DNA from: Chitinophaga sp. GbtcB8
GTDB taxonomy: Bacteria; Bacteroidota; Bacteroidia; Chitinophagales; Chitinophagaceae
Length of the DNA stretch: 64,000 bases
Reading direction: 5' to 3'
NCBI RefSeq assembly: GCF_019091455.1
Contig: NZ_JAGXJN010000001.1
Span: forward strand, 496,001 to 560,000
Shown: in pieces, positions 53,426 to 62,634 of the stretch
How positions within the stretch are numbered: position 1 is the first letter of the stretch
Layout of the letters: each line of letters opens with the position of its first letter
The notes under the pieces: generated by a model
What the model was told of the DNA's origin: nothing
Databases searched by the model: none
Seen by the model: the letters and a program-made list of their open reading frames with translations, nothing else
Program-made: the position numbers and the translations under genes

Positions 53426-54676
53426 ATGCTATATTATTTATTCAACTACCTGAAAACTGAGTTCAACATCAGTGGTAGCGGCATTTTCCAGTTTATCACC
53501 TTCCGGGTGACCATGGCATTGCTGCTTTCCCTGGTTATTTCCCTGCTGCTGGGGAAACGCATTGTGCGCTTCCTGCAACGCAAACAGATCGGTGAAACGA
53601 TCCGGGAGCTGGGACTGCAGGGCGAGAACACCAAGAAGGGCACTCCTACAATGGGCGGGCTGATCATCCTGTCTGCCATTGTGATCCCTACCCTGCTGTT
53701 TGCCCGGGTAATGAATGTGTACATCCTGCTGATCATCCTGTGCACTATCTGGCTGGGGTTGATCGGTTTTATAGATGATTACATTAAGGTATTTAAAAAG
53801 AATAAAGAAGGCTTAGCCGGTAAGTTCAAAGTGCTGGGGCAAATAGGCCTGGGCCTGATAGTAGGTACTACCTTATACTTTAATGATAATGTAGTGATCT
53901 CCCGTGAAGTGCTGAATGCAAAGCCTATACCCTCATATGAACGGGTGATCAGTAAAACGGAAAGGACCACCAAGGAAGGAAAACGTTTTGTGGATGTAAA
54001 AACCCCCATCACTACTATTCCCTTTGTAAAAACGCATGAGTTCAACTACTCCCGGTTAATCTCCTGGATACCGGGTGCAGAGAAATACACCTTCATCCTG
54101 TACATCCTGATCGTGATCTTCATTATCACGGCCGTATCCAACGGTGCTAATATAACAGACGGGCTGGATGGGCTGGCCACGGGCGTTTCTGCGGTCATAG
54201 GTATTTGTTTGGGGGTGTTTGCCTACGTATCCGGTAACATACAGTTTGCGGAGTACCTGAATATTATGTACATCCCTAACCTGGGCGAGCTGGCCATTTT
54301 CATAGCCGCCTTTGTAGGCGCCTGTGTAGGCTTTCTCTGGTATAATGCTTACCCCGCGCAGGTATTCATGGGCGATACGGGCAGCCTGGCATTGGGCGGC
54401 ATTATTGCATCCCTGGCCATTATCGTGCGGAAAGAGCTGCTGATCCCTATTTTCTGCGGTGTGTTCCTGGTAGAGAACCTGAGCGTAATGATACAGGTAA
54501 GTTATTTTAAGTACACTAAAAAGAAGTATGGCGAAGGACGGCGCATTTTTAAAATGTCGCCCCTGCACCACCATTACCAGAAAATAGGATACCATGAAAG
54601 TAAAATAGCCGTACGCTTCTGGATAGTAGCCATTATGTGCGCGGTAGTAGCCATTGCAACTTTGAAAATGAGATAA
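53426..54676 (+). CDS. mraY: Phospho-MurNAc-pentapeptide translocase MraY
   Basis: MraY joins phospho-MurNAc-pentapeptide to undecaprenyl phosphate, forming lipid I in the membrane. The 416-residue protein is longer than the roughly 360-residue enteric form because of an extra loop (about 155-205, [20 protein letters not shown]), typical of Bacteroidota. Hallmarks are [46 protein letters not shown] and the C-terminal [17 protein letters not shown]. It has about ten membrane helices. It is followed 3 bases later by murD. Confidence 0.96.
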   Translation: MLYYLFNYLKTEFNISGSGIFQFITFRVTMALLLSLVISLLLGKRIVRFLQRKQIGETIRELGLQGENTKKGTPTMGGLIILSAIVIPTLLFARVMNVYILLIILCTIWLGLIGFIDDYIKVFKKNKEGLAGKFKVLGQIGLGLIVGTTLYFNDNVVISREVLNAKPIPSYERVISKTERTTKEGKRFVDVKTPITTIPFVKTHEFNYSRLISWIPGAEKYTFILYILIVIFIITAVSNGANITDGLDGLATGVSAVIGICLGVFAYVSGNIQFAEYLNIMYIPNLGELAIFIAAFVGACVGFLWYNAYPAQVFMGDTGSLALGGIIASLAIIVRKELLIPIFCGVFLVENLSVMIQVSYFKYTKKKYGEGRRIFKMSPLHHHYQKIGYHESKIAVRFWIVAIMCAVVAIATLKMR

Positions 54677-54679
54677 TAA

Positions 54680-56071
54680 TTGAATAAGAACATACAATAT
54701 CATCCAACAGCAGCAGACAGCACCGGCAGTACCAAACGCCTGGTGATACTGGGCGCCGGTGAAAGTGGTATTGGCGCAGCTTTGCTGGGCAAACAGCAGG
54801 GCTACGAAGTATTTGTATCTGATGGAGGAGTGATCAAAGACATCTACAAACAGGAAATGGCCGTGAACCACATCCCGTTTGAAGAAGGCCAACACTCCTG
54901 GGATGTGATACTGGGTGCAGACGAGATCGTGAAAAGCCCGGGTATACCGGAAAAGTCGGAGCTGATGAAAAAGGTGCGTGAAAAGCAGGTACCGGTAATT
55001 TCAGAAATAGAGCTGGCTTACCGCTTCAGCAAAGATGCAAAGATCATAGCCATTACCGGCAGGAACGGCAAAAGCACTACCACTGCGCTTACCTACCACA
55101 TATTTAAAACGGCCGGCTACAACGCCGCCATGGTAGGCAACATTGGTATCAGCTATGCCAGGCAGGTAGCCACTGCACCGGTAGAATATTACATTATTGA
55201 GATCAGCAGCTTTCAGCTGGACGATATTACCACATTCAGGCCCCATGTAGCCATTTTACTGAACATAACACCTGACCACCTGGACCGTTATGATTATAAG
55301 ATGGAAAACTACGTAGCCTCCAAGTTCAGGATAGCCATGAACCAGACAAAAGATGATTATTTCATTTACTGCATGGATGACCCGGAGATCAGGAATTATA
55401 TGAACGAAAAAACTATTTACTCAACAACAATACCTTTTACTATCATGGAACCATTGAAGAAAGAAGGCGGATCTATAACAAACGATCAGGTGAATATAAA
55501 ACTGAATGACGATCCGGTGATCGTGTCCATCTATGATCTTGCCCTTAAAGGCAAACATAACTTATACAACTCAATGGCAGCAGGTATTGCAGGCAAAACC
55601 ATGGACATACGGAAAGAGAAGATCCGCGAAAGCCTTACCTCTTTCAAGAGCCTGGAGCACCGTATGGAATATGTAGCCACCGTGCGCGGGATAGACTTTA
55701 TTAATGACAGCAAAGCCACCAACGTAAACTCATTGTGGTTTGCGCTGGAAAGCATGGAGCAGCCGGTAGTGCTGATCATGGGCGGGGTAGATAAGGGCAA
55801 TGACTACAGCGCCATTAAAGACCTGGTACAGGAAAAGGTAAAAGGGATTGTTTGCATGGGAGTAGATAACAAGCCGATACAGGACGCACTAAGCAGCGCT
55901 ACCCCTGCCATGGTAAATACCAGCAGCATGAAAGATGCAGTGCAGGAAGCCTTTAAGCTGGCTGCCAAAGGAGATGTGGTATTGCTTTCCCCGGCCTGCG
56001 CCAGCTTTGACCTGTTCAAGAATTACGAGGACAGAGGCAAGCAGTTTAAAGAAGCAGTAAGAGAATTGTAG
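54680..56071 (+). CDS. murD: UDP-MurNAc-alanine--D-glutamate ligase MurD
   Basis: MurD adds D-glutamate to UDP-MurNAc-L-alanine. The 463-residue protein has an N-terminal Rossmann domain (LVILGAGESGIGAAL), the ATP motif AITGRNGKSTTT, the metal/ATP segment TPDHLDRYD, and the C-terminal RLS-type SPACASFDLFKNYEDRG. Translation starts with TTG at 54680, since no ATG in frame lies near; the start is only 3 bases after mraY. A heptad array (56085-56119) separates it from ftsW. Confidence 0.94.
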   Translation: MNKNIQYHPTAADSTGSTKRLVILGAGESGIGAALLGKQQGYEVFVSDGGVIKDIYKQEMAVNHIPFEEGQHSWDVILGADEIVKSPGIPEKSELMKKVREKQVPVISEIELAYRFSKDAKIIAITGRNGKSTTTALTYHIFKTAGYNAAMVGNIGISYARQVATAPVEYYIIEISSFQLDDITTFRPHVAILLNITPDHLDRYDYKMENYVASKFRIAMNQTKDDYFIYCMDDPEIRNYMNEKTIYSTTIPFTIMEPLKKEGGSITNDQVNIKLNDDPVIVSIYDLALKGKHNLYNSMAAGIAGKTMDIRKEKIRESLTSFKSLEHRMEYVATVRGIDFINDSKATNVNSLWFALESMEQPVVLIMGGVDKGNDYSAIKDLVQEKVKGIVCMGVDNKPIQDALSSATPAMVNTSSMKDAVQEAFKLAAKGDVVLLSPACASFDLFKNYEDRGKQFKEAVREL

Positions 56072-56084
56072 GACAAACGGCCCT

Positions 56085-56119
56085 CAATTCGTAATTCGTA
56101 ATTGACAATTCGTAATTGA
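56085..56119. repeat. Heptad-word array before ftsW, CGTAATT family
   Basis: CAATTCGTAATTCGTAATTG is followed by ACAATTCGTAATTGA. It ends 4 bases before the ftsW ATG and includes internal palindromes. The word matches 7231 and 30307. Confidence 0.75.
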
Positions 56120-56123
56120 GACT

Positions 56124-57326
56124 ATGGGTGATTTTCTTTATAGGACAAAAGGTGACAAGGTGATATGGGCGATCGTGGTCTTCCTGTCGCTGGTGAGCTT
56201 GTTGGCAGTATATAGCGCCACAGGCTCACTGGCGTATAGGGAAAGAGGCGGTCATACGGAGTATTACCTGTTAAAGCAGCTAACCGTACTGGTAATGGGC
56301 TTGCTGATCATCTACTTTGCGCACCGGGTGAATTATACTATTTATTCCCGCGTAGCGCAGATAGGGTTCATCATTTCCATACCCTTGCTCATTTACACCC
56401 TGGCCTTTGGATCGCATATTAATGACGCCAGCCGCTGGATACGGCTGCCTATTATTAATCTTACGTTCCAGACATCAGATGTGGCCAAGCTGGCCATTTT
56501 CATGTATGTAAGCCGGCAGCTGTCCAAACGGCAGCATGTGATCACCGATCTGAAAAAAGGATTTTTGCCCATCATTATACCGGTAGGCATTATCTGTGTG
56601 CTCATTATGCCGGCCAACATGAGTACAGCCTTATTGCTGGGCGCCAGCTGTATGCTGTTATGTTTCATTGGCCGCATACCTGTAAAATACCTGGCCGCCA
56701 TGGTAGCCATGGGTGCGGGATTAGTGCTGCTGATGTTTGTGGTAGCAAAGGTTTCCGGTATGGAAGGGCGTACCCAAACCTGGTTAAACAGGATCGAGCA
56801 TTTTACCAATAAGGAAAATTCAGAAACACCTTACCAGGTGCAGCAGGCCAACATTGCCATTGCAGGCGGCGGCTTTTTAGGTAAAGGACCCGGTAACAGT
56901 ACGCAGCGTAATTTTTTACCGCATGCGTATTCCGATTTTATATATGCAACAATTATCGAGGAGTATGGTATCTTTGGCGCCTTTTTAATATTGATGGCTT
57001 ATATGCTGTTGCTGTTACGCTGCATCCGCATATACCGGAAATGCCCCTACGCATTTGGGGCCTTCCTGGCATTAGGACTTAGTGTAACGCTGGTGATACA
57101 GGCGCTCACCAATATGGCGGTGAATGTAGGCGTATTCCCGGTTACAGGGGTTACGCTGCCCATGGTAAGTATGGGTGGTTCATCCGTAATATTTACCAGC
57201 CTGGCCATTGGCATCATATTAAGTGTGGCCCGCAACGTAGAAGAAATGGAAGGTAAAAAGGCAGAGCAGGAAAGGTTAGCGAGAGTGCTTGCAGAGCAAG
57301 AGGAGGAAGAATACGAGGAGGCTTAA
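56124..57326 (+). CDS. ftsW: Septal peptidoglycan glycosyltransferase FtsW
   Basis: FtsW is the SEDS-family enzyme that polymerises septal peptidoglycan with FtsI. The 400-residue protein has about ten membrane helices, conserved SEDS residues in SRWIRLPIINLTFQTSDVAKL, the segment FLGKGPGNSTQRNFLPHAYSDFIYA with the essential acidic/aromatic loop, and TGVTLPMVSMGGSSVI near the C-terminus. A charged tail ends the protein. Heptad arrays lie on both sides. Confidence 0.94.
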   Translation: MGDFLYRTKGDKVIWAIVVFLSLVSLLAVYSATGSLAYRERGGHTEYYLLKQLTVLVMGLLIIYFAHRVNYTIYSRVAQIGFIISIPLLIYTLAFGSHINDASRWIRLPIINLTFQTSDVAKLAIFMYVSRQLSKRQHVITDLKKGFLPIIIPVGIICVLIMPANMSTALLLGASCMLLCFIGRIPVKYLAAMVAMGAGLVLLMFVVAKVSGMEGRTQTWLNRIEHFTNKENSETPYQVQQANIAIAGGGFLGKGPGNSTQRNFLPHAYSDFIYATIIEEYGIFGAFLILMAYMLLLLRCIRIYRKCPYAFGAFLALGLSVTLVIQALTNMAVNVGVFPVTGVTLPMVSMGGSSVIFTSLAIGIILSVARNVEEMEGKKAEQERLARVLAEQEEEEYEEA

Positions 57327-57456
57327 TGAATAATTAAGAATTAATAATTAACAGGTGGTGCGGGGTGGAAAAAGTGCGGTTAATTAATTCTTAATAGATC
57401 ACTGGCAAGGAACAAAACATAATCATATTAATCATTAATTATTCATTATTAATTAA
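57323..57456. repeat. Heptad-word arrays between ftsW and murG, ATTAATA/TATTAAT family, inverted
   Basis: The left arm (57323-57355) has TTAATGAATAATTAAGAATT then AATAATTAACAGG. The right arms are 57379-57395 (GTTAATTAATTCTTAA) and 57421-57456 (ATCATTAATTATTCATTA then TTAATTAA), the latter touching the murG ATG. The arms are inverted. Confidence 0.75.
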
Positions 57457-58548
57457 ATGGCGCGTAAGGTAATAATAGCAGGTGGTGGTACCGGAGGACA
57501 TATCTTCCCGGCAATTGCTATTGCCAATGCGTTGAAGAAGATAGAGCCCGGCATAGAGATCCTGTTTGTGGGCGCTAAGGGCAAAATGGAAATGGAGAAG
57601 GTGCCGCAGGCAGGTTACCAGATAGAAGGTTTGGACATTGCAGCATTTAACCGCAGCAATATGCTCAAAAACCTGGCGCTGCCTTTCAAGATCATAAAAA
57701 GCTTAAACCAGGCCAGTAGTATATTAAAACGCTTTCAGCCCAATGTAGCGGTAGGTGTAGGCGGTTACGCCAGTTTTCCCATGTTGCGGAAAGCACAGCG
57801 CAAAGGCATTCCAACCCTGATACAGGAGCAAAATTCCTTTGCCGGCAAAACCAATAAGATCCTGGGCCGTAAAGCCAGCCGTATTTGTGTGGCCTATGAC
57901 GGCATGGAAAAATTTTTCCCGGCAGCTAAGCTGATCCTCACCGGCAACCCGGTAAGAAGCAGCATCACACAATCGGCTGTAACCCGGCAGGAAGCGTTGA
58001 AACAGTTTGGCCTGCAAGAAGGTAAAAGAACGGTGTTTGCTTTTGGCGGCAGCTTAGGCGCCAAATCCATCAGCGAAGCATTGAAAGCCCTGCAGCCGGA
58101 GTTTGTGGAAAAAGATGTGCAGCTGATCTGGCAAACGGGTAAGCTGTATTACGAAACCGCAAAAGCAGCTGCAGTGCCCTACGCATCGCACATAAAGGTG
58201 TTTGAGTTCATTAACCTGATGGACTTTGCGTACAAGGCAGCAGATGTGGTGATCTCCCGCGCAGGCGCTATGACCATTGCGGAAGAATGTGTAGCTAAAA
58301 AGCCGGTGATCTTTGTGCCGTATCCATATGCAGCAGAAGACCACCAAACGTTTAATGCGCAGGCGCTGGTAAGCAAACAGGCCGGGCTGCTGATCAAAGA
58401 CAGTGAGGTAGGCAAAGAGCTGGGTACTACCCTCTTTAGCCTATTGCAGAACAAAGCCCTTACGGAGCAGCTGGAACAAAATATTGCAAAGCTGGGCAAC
58501 AGCAATGCAGATATGATCATAGCACAGGAAGTGTTAAAACTTATTTGA
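57457..58548 (+). CDS. murG: Lipid II synthase MurG
   Basis: MurG adds GlcNAc to lipid I to make lipid II on the inner face of the membrane. The 363-residue GT-B enzyme has the N-terminal glycine loop AGGGTGGHIFPA, the segment VGVGGYASFPML, the UDP-GlcNAc loop FGGSLGAKSISEAL and the C-terminal acceptor/sugar site VISRAGAMTIAEE and PYPYAAEDHQTFNA. It is followed by murC after 27 bases. Confidence 0.96.
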   Translation: MARKVIIAGGGTGGHIFPAIAIANALKKIEPGIEILFVGAKGKMEMEKVPQAGYQIEGLDIAAFNRSNMLKNLALPFKIIKSLNQASSILKRFQPNVAVGVGGYASFPMLRKAQRKGIPTLIQEQNSFAGKTNKILGRKASRICVAYDGMEKFFPAAKLILTGNPVRSSITQSAVTRQEALKQFGLQEGKRTVFAFGGSLGAKSISEALKALQPEFVEKDVQLIWQTGKLYYETAKAAAVPYASHIKVFEFINLMDFAYKAADVVISRAGAMTIAEECVAKKPVIFVPYPYAAEDHQTFNAQALVSKQAGLLIKDSEVGKELGTTLFSLLQNKALTEQLEQNIAKLGNSNADMIIAQEVLKLI

Positions 58549-58575
58549 GGATATACGATTTACGAAATCAGCAAG

Positions 58576-59943
58576 ATGGATCTGAACAACATACAAAGGG
58601 TGTATTTCATTGGCATAGGCGGCATAGGCATGAGCGCCATTGCACGGTTCTTTAATGAGAACGGCGTGCAGGTGGGCGGTTATGACCGTACGGAAACCGC
58701 TCTTACCAAACAGCTGGCAGAAGAAGGTATGCAGATCCATTATACAGATGATGTAAACCTGTTGGATAAGCAGGCCACCCTGGTAGTGTATACACCTGCT
58801 ATTCCTGTTATACATTCAGAGCTGCAATGGTATCGTGAAAATAACTTTGAAGTGGTAAAACGCAGTGATGTGCTGCAGGAAATTACCCGGGAGCTGTTTG
58901 CCATTACGGTAGCCGGCACCCATGGTAAAACCACCATCTCTACCATGATAGCGCATATACTGCGCCATAGCGGGTATGGCTGTAATGCATTCCTGGGCGG
59001 CATTAGCGTGAATTATAACCGCAACTTCTGGAGCAGTGATAAAAGAGTGGCCGTAATTGAGGCAGATGAATACGACCGCTCTTTCCTGAAGCTAAGCCCT
59101 GACATTGCCGTGCTTACTGCCATGGACCCGGATCACCTGGACATTTACGGCACGGAAGCAGATATGCAGGAAGCCTTTATTCAGTACACAAAGAATATAA
59201 AGCCCAACGGTACGTTAATAGCGCGGGAAGGCCTGCAACGCGCAGCAGACCTGCAAGCAGATAATAAGCTGTGGTACCGCCTGAACAGCAATACCGCCAA
59301 TGCGTATGCTAAGAACATCCGCAACCAGAACGGCGGTTACCAGTACGATGTAGTGCAGCAGGACTGGACCATTGAAAATGTAACGCTCCCCATTGGTGGC
59401 CTGCATAATGTGGAGAACAGCGTAGCCGCCATTACCGTAGCGCAGCTGCTGGGCATTGACGAAGCAGCCATAAAAGCCGCAGTAGCGGACTTTAAAGGCA
59501 TACGCCGCCGCTTTGAGTATGTGATCAATAACGATTACCAGGTGTTCATAGATGACTATGCGCATCACCCGGAAGAGCTGCGTGCATTGATAAGCAGCGC
59601 ACGCGACCTGTTCCCGGATAAAAAGTGCGTAGTGGTATTTCAGCCGCACCTGTATACCCGCACCCGCGACCTGGCCGATGGTTTTGCAGAAAGCCTGGCC
59701 CTGGCAGATGAGGTGATCTTATTACCCATTTACCCGGCGCGGGAGCTGCCCATAGAAGGCGTAAGCAGTGAAATGATCGCCGGTAAAATAAGTGGAAAGC
59801 CGGTGCAGATACTACAGCAGGCGGAAGTGCTGGAATGGCTTAAAGCCAATACAGCACCCCTGTTCATTACTGCAGGCGCAGGTGATATAGACCTGATGAA
59901 AGAGCCGGCTAAAAAAATATTGGAAGGTGAAAAGAGTGAGTAA
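58576..59943 (+). CDS. murC: UDP-N-acetylmuramate--alanine ligase MurC
   Basis: MurC adds L-alanine to UDP-MurNAc, the first step of stem peptide synthesis. The 455-residue protein has the N-terminal FIGIGGIGMSAIARF, the ATP motif VAGTHGKTTIST, the EADEYDRSFL segment, MDPDHLDIYG and the C-terminal IDDYAHHPEEL and QPHLYTRTRDL. It lies between murG and ftsQ. A short inverted repeat follows (TGTGAAAAC 59966-59974 with GTTTTCACA 59983-59991). Confidence 0.96.
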   Translation: MDLNNIQRVYFIGIGGIGMSAIARFFNENGVQVGGYDRTETALTKQLAEEGMQIHYTDDVNLLDKQATLVVYTPAIPVIHSELQWYRENNFEVVKRSDVLQEITRELFAITVAGTHGKTTISTMIAHILRHSGYGCNAFLGGISVNYNRNFWSSDKRVAVIEADEYDRSFLKLSPDIAVLTAMDPDHLDIYGTEADMQEAFIQYTKNIKPNGTLIAREGLQRAADLQADNKLWYRLNSNTANAYAKNIRNQNGGYQYDVVQQDWTIENVTLPIGGLHNVENSVAAITVAQLLGIDEAAIKAAVADFKGIRRRFEYVINNDYQVFIDDYAHHPEELRALISSARDLFPDKKCVVVFQPHLYTRTRDLADGFAESLALADEVILLPIYPARELPIEGVSSEMIAGKISGKPVQILQQAEVLEWLKANTAPLFITAGAGDIDLMKEPAKKILEGEKSE

Positions 59944-60013
59944 TAGTGCAGAGTGAGAAGCGAACTGTGAAAACAGGCAAGCGTTTTCACATTTCACCTT
60001 TCACATTTAATAA
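59939..60013. repeat. Short word array between murC and ftsQ, TTTCAC/GTGAAAA family
   Basis: TGTGAAAAC and GTTTTCACA form a 9-bp stem, followed by ATTTCACC and TTTCACATTT. The words are 7-8 bases. Confidence 0.55.
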
Positions 60014-60033
60014 CAAATTAAAAACTAACAAGA

Positions 60034-61107
60034 GTGCAACCTAAAACACGCAAGGCATTAAAACGTATGGGTACCGCCCTTTTATGGATGGCAGTACTTG
60101 TTGGCTTTGTGGTATTGGTAAGCGCCGCGGTAAAAGTGAAAGATACCACCCAGTGCAAAGGCATCGTGGTAAAGCTTTCCGGTGACGATGAGAATTTCTT
60201 TATAGAAGAAAAGGATATCAAGGCGCTGATCGTAAAAAATAAAGACCTGAACCCGGTAGGCAAGCCTGTAAGCAGCATTAATATAGCCATTTTGGAAAAA
60301 GTGGTAGCGCAGGATCCCTGGGTAAAAGAGGCAAACCTGTTCATTGACAACAACCGTGTGCTGAACATTAAGGTAGTACAGCGCGAGCCGGTAGCCCGTG
60401 TGTTCACCACCACCGGCAACAGCTTTTACCTGGATGCGCAGCGCGACCGCATACCGGTATCCGAACGTTATACCGCAAGGGTGCCTGTATTCACCGGCTT
60501 CCCTACGGATGCGCTGCAGCTGCAAACAGCCGACAGCGCGCTTACCGCGGGGATCGTAGACTTCAGCACCTACGTGCTGAACGATCCCTTTTGGATGGCG
60601 CAGGTAGAGCAGGTGAATATTAACGGCGAACGCAAATTTGAGATCACCCCCAAGCTGGGCGATCATATTATTGACTTTGGAGAAGGAACAGATGTAGAGA
60701 AAAAATTTACCAAGTTATTAGCCTTTTATAAAGAAGGCCTCAGCCGGGTAGGCTGGAACAATTATACCCGTATTAACGTGGCGTTTGAAAATGAAGTAGT
60801 ATGTACCCGTAAAGATGGTACGCCGCCGCCCAAACCCACCCCGCCGCATATTGATAGTGTGGACGTGGATATGGCCGGCACAGGCGACGTTACTGTTATC
60901 ACAGCAGCAGCGCCTGCAAAAGAAACAACCAGGCATACTGAACACACGGAAAAGCCGGCCGCAAAACCGGCTCCGAAAAAGGAAGTAAGGCCTTCATCCA
61001 ATAACAAAACACCAAAACCACCGGCTAAAACGCAGCGGACACCCAAAGCGGTATATAAGCCGGCGGACAAACCAATTAACGCAACAAAAAAACATAAAAC
61101 GCCATGA
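60034..61107 (+). CDS. ftsQ: Division protein FtsQ with POTRA domain and basic proline-rich tail
   Basis: FtsQ is a bitopic membrane protein that links FtsL/FtsB and FtsI/FtsW at the septum. The 357-residue protein starts with GTG, has a membrane helix (about 15-35, ALLWMAVLVGFVVLVSAAV), a POTRA domain (about 35-105) and a beta domain (about 105-245). An unusual C-terminal tail (about 255-357) is rich in Pro, Lys and Thr (KPAAKPAPKKEVRPSS, KTPKPPAKTQRTPK). The stop overlaps the ftsA start by ATGA, so the two are coupled. Confidence 0.92.
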   Translation: MQPKTRKALKRMGTALLWMAVLVGFVVLVSAAVKVKDTTQCKGIVVKLSGDDENFFIEEKDIKALIVKNKDLNPVGKPVSSINIAILEKVVAQDPWVKEANLFIDNNRVLNIKVVQREPVARVFTTTGNSFYLDAQRDRIPVSERYTARVPVFTGFPTDALQLQTADSALTAGIVDFSTYVLNDPFWMAQVEQVNINGERKFEITPKLGDHIIDFGEGTDVEKKFTKLLAFYKEGLSRVGWNNYTRINVAFENEVVCTRKDGTPPPKPTPPHIDSVDVDMAGTGDVTVITAAAPAKETTRHTEHTEKPAAKPAPKKEVRPSSNNKTPKPPAKTQRTPKAVYKPADKPINATKKHKTP

Positions 61108-62516
61108 ATCAGGAAGCTCCCATCATTGTAGGCCTTGATATAGGAACTACGAAGATTGCTGCCATTGCAGGAAGGAAGAATGAATACGGGAAACTGGAAA
61201 TCCTGGGATTCGGTAAAGCTCCATCTTTTGGTGTGCAGCACGGAATGGTGCTGAACATCGATCAAACTATCAAAGCCATACGGCAGGCACTGGAAAACTG
61301 CTACGCTTCAAATCCCAACCTGGAGATCAATGAAGTGTATGTAGGTATTGCCGGCCATCATATAAAAAGTTTGCAAACCCGCGGGGATATTGTACGTAGC
61401 GATACGGACGCAGAAATTTCCCAGAAAGACATTGATCAGCTGATCAACGACCAGTATAAAACGGTGATACCCGCCAGTGACCAGATCATTGACGTGATAC
61501 CGCAGCAATATATTGTGGATAGCCTGCAGAACATCACCTACCCCATTGGGATGTCGGGTGTGAAGGTGGGCGCTAATTTCCACATTATTACGGGCGATAA
61601 GAATGCGATCCGTAACATAAACCGCAGCGTGGAAAAATCCGGCCTGCGCATACATGACCTGGTGCTGCAGCCCCTGGCTTCCGCTGCCGCCGTTATGTGC
61701 GACCTGGATTTTGAAGCCGGTGTAGCTATTGTAGATATAGGCGGTGGTACTACGGACCTGGCCGTGTTTTACGAAGGTATTCTTAAACATACAGCGGTAA
61801 TTCCTTATGGCGGGGAAAACATTACCAATGATATTAAGAATGGCCTGGGCGTACTGAAAACACAGGCAGAGCAAATGAAAGTGCAGTTCGGCTATGCGCT
61901 GGCAGATGAAGCCAAGAACAATGCCTACATCACTATTCCCGGCCTGCGCGGACAGAACCCCAAGGAAATATCTGTAAAGAACCTGGCGCACATTATTCAG
62001 GCGCGTATGAGCGAGATCCTGGATTTTGTAGTATACCATCTGAAACAGATAGGCATGGATAATAAAATGCTGAATGGCGGTATTATCCTTACCGGCGGGG
62101 GCTCCCAGCTGAAACACCTGATACAGCTAACCGAATATACTACGGGTGTGAATGCACGTATCGGTTACCCGAACGAGCACCTGGCCAGCGGGCATATTGA
62201 CGAGCTGACCAAACCCATGTATGCTACCTGCGTAGGCTTAATACTGAAAGGTTATAACGATTATGAGAATGACCGCAGGGCGCTGGAGGAAAATTATGTA
62301 AAGATCAATACCAGCTTTATAGCCAAGGAAAAAGCTTCCAATAAGGCAGCCACTGGCGATGATGACTGGATGCAGGAAGAAGAACCGGCAGAAGATACAG
62401 CAGCCATACAGGCAAGGAAAGCAAACGAAAGGAATGCATCTTTGAAAAGCTTCCTGGACAGGATGAAGACAAAGATCATAGATATGTTCACAGAAGAAGA
62501 GGACGCAAAACTATAA
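61104..62516 (+). CDS. ftsA: Division actin homologue FtsA
   Basis: FtsA tethers FtsZ to the membrane. The 470-residue protein has the actin ATPase motifs (VGLDIGTTKIAAIAG, VAIVDIGGGTTDLAVF, GGIILTGGGSQLKHL) and a C-terminal amphipathic helix (KSFLDRMKTKIIDMFTEE) that fits the membrane-targeting sequence. Residues near 410-450 form an acidic, Ala-rich linker (DDDWMQEEEPAEDTAAIQAR). It starts 4 bases inside the 3' end of ftsQ. Confidence 0.96.
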   Translation: MNQEAPIIVGLDIGTTKIAAIAGRKNEYGKLEILGFGKAPSFGVQHGMVLNIDQTIKAIRQALENCYASNPNLEINEVYVGIAGHHIKSLQTRGDIVRSDTDAEISQKDIDQLINDQYKTVIPASDQIIDVIPQQYIVDSLQNITYPIGMSGVKVGANFHIITGDKNAIRNINRSVEKSGLRIHDLVLQPLASAAAVMCDLDFEAGVAIVDIGGGTTDLAVFYEGILKHTAVIPYGGENITNDIKNGLGVLKTQAEQMKVQFGYALADEAKNNAYITIPGLRGQNPKEISVKNLAHIIQARMSEILDFVVYHLKQIGMDNKMLNGGIILTGGGSQLKHLIQLTEYTTGVNARIGYPNEHLASGHIDELTKPMYATCVGLILKGYNDYENDRRALEENYVKINTSFIAKEKASNKAATGDDDWMQEEEPAEDTAAIQARKANERNASLKSFLDRMKTKIIDMFTEEEDAKL

Positions 62517-62604
62517 GAATTAATAATTAAGAATTAATAATTGGATGTAATTGAAAGACTGGCCTTAATATTGTTAATTCTTCATTATTCATTATTAATT
62601 ACTT
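62513..62604. repeat. Heptad-word arrays between ftsA and ftsZ, ATTAATA family, inverted pair
   Basis: The left arm (62513-62544) repeats GAATTAATAATTA. The right arm (62571-62604) reads GTTAATTCTTCATTATTC then ATTATTAATTACTT in inverted sense. The gap between ftsA and ftsZ is 118 bases, most of it array. Confidence 0.75.
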
Positions 62605-62634
62605 AGGCAACTAACCCATAAAAGAGATAGAGTC

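Noticed and set aside
54056..54895. Open frame of 279 codons on the minus strand
   Set aside because: It is antisense to mraY and murD and its Tyr/His-rich make-up is typical of a mirror frame.
61308..62117. Open frame of 269 codons on the minus strand
   Set aside because: It is antisense to ftsA, whose motifs are intact.
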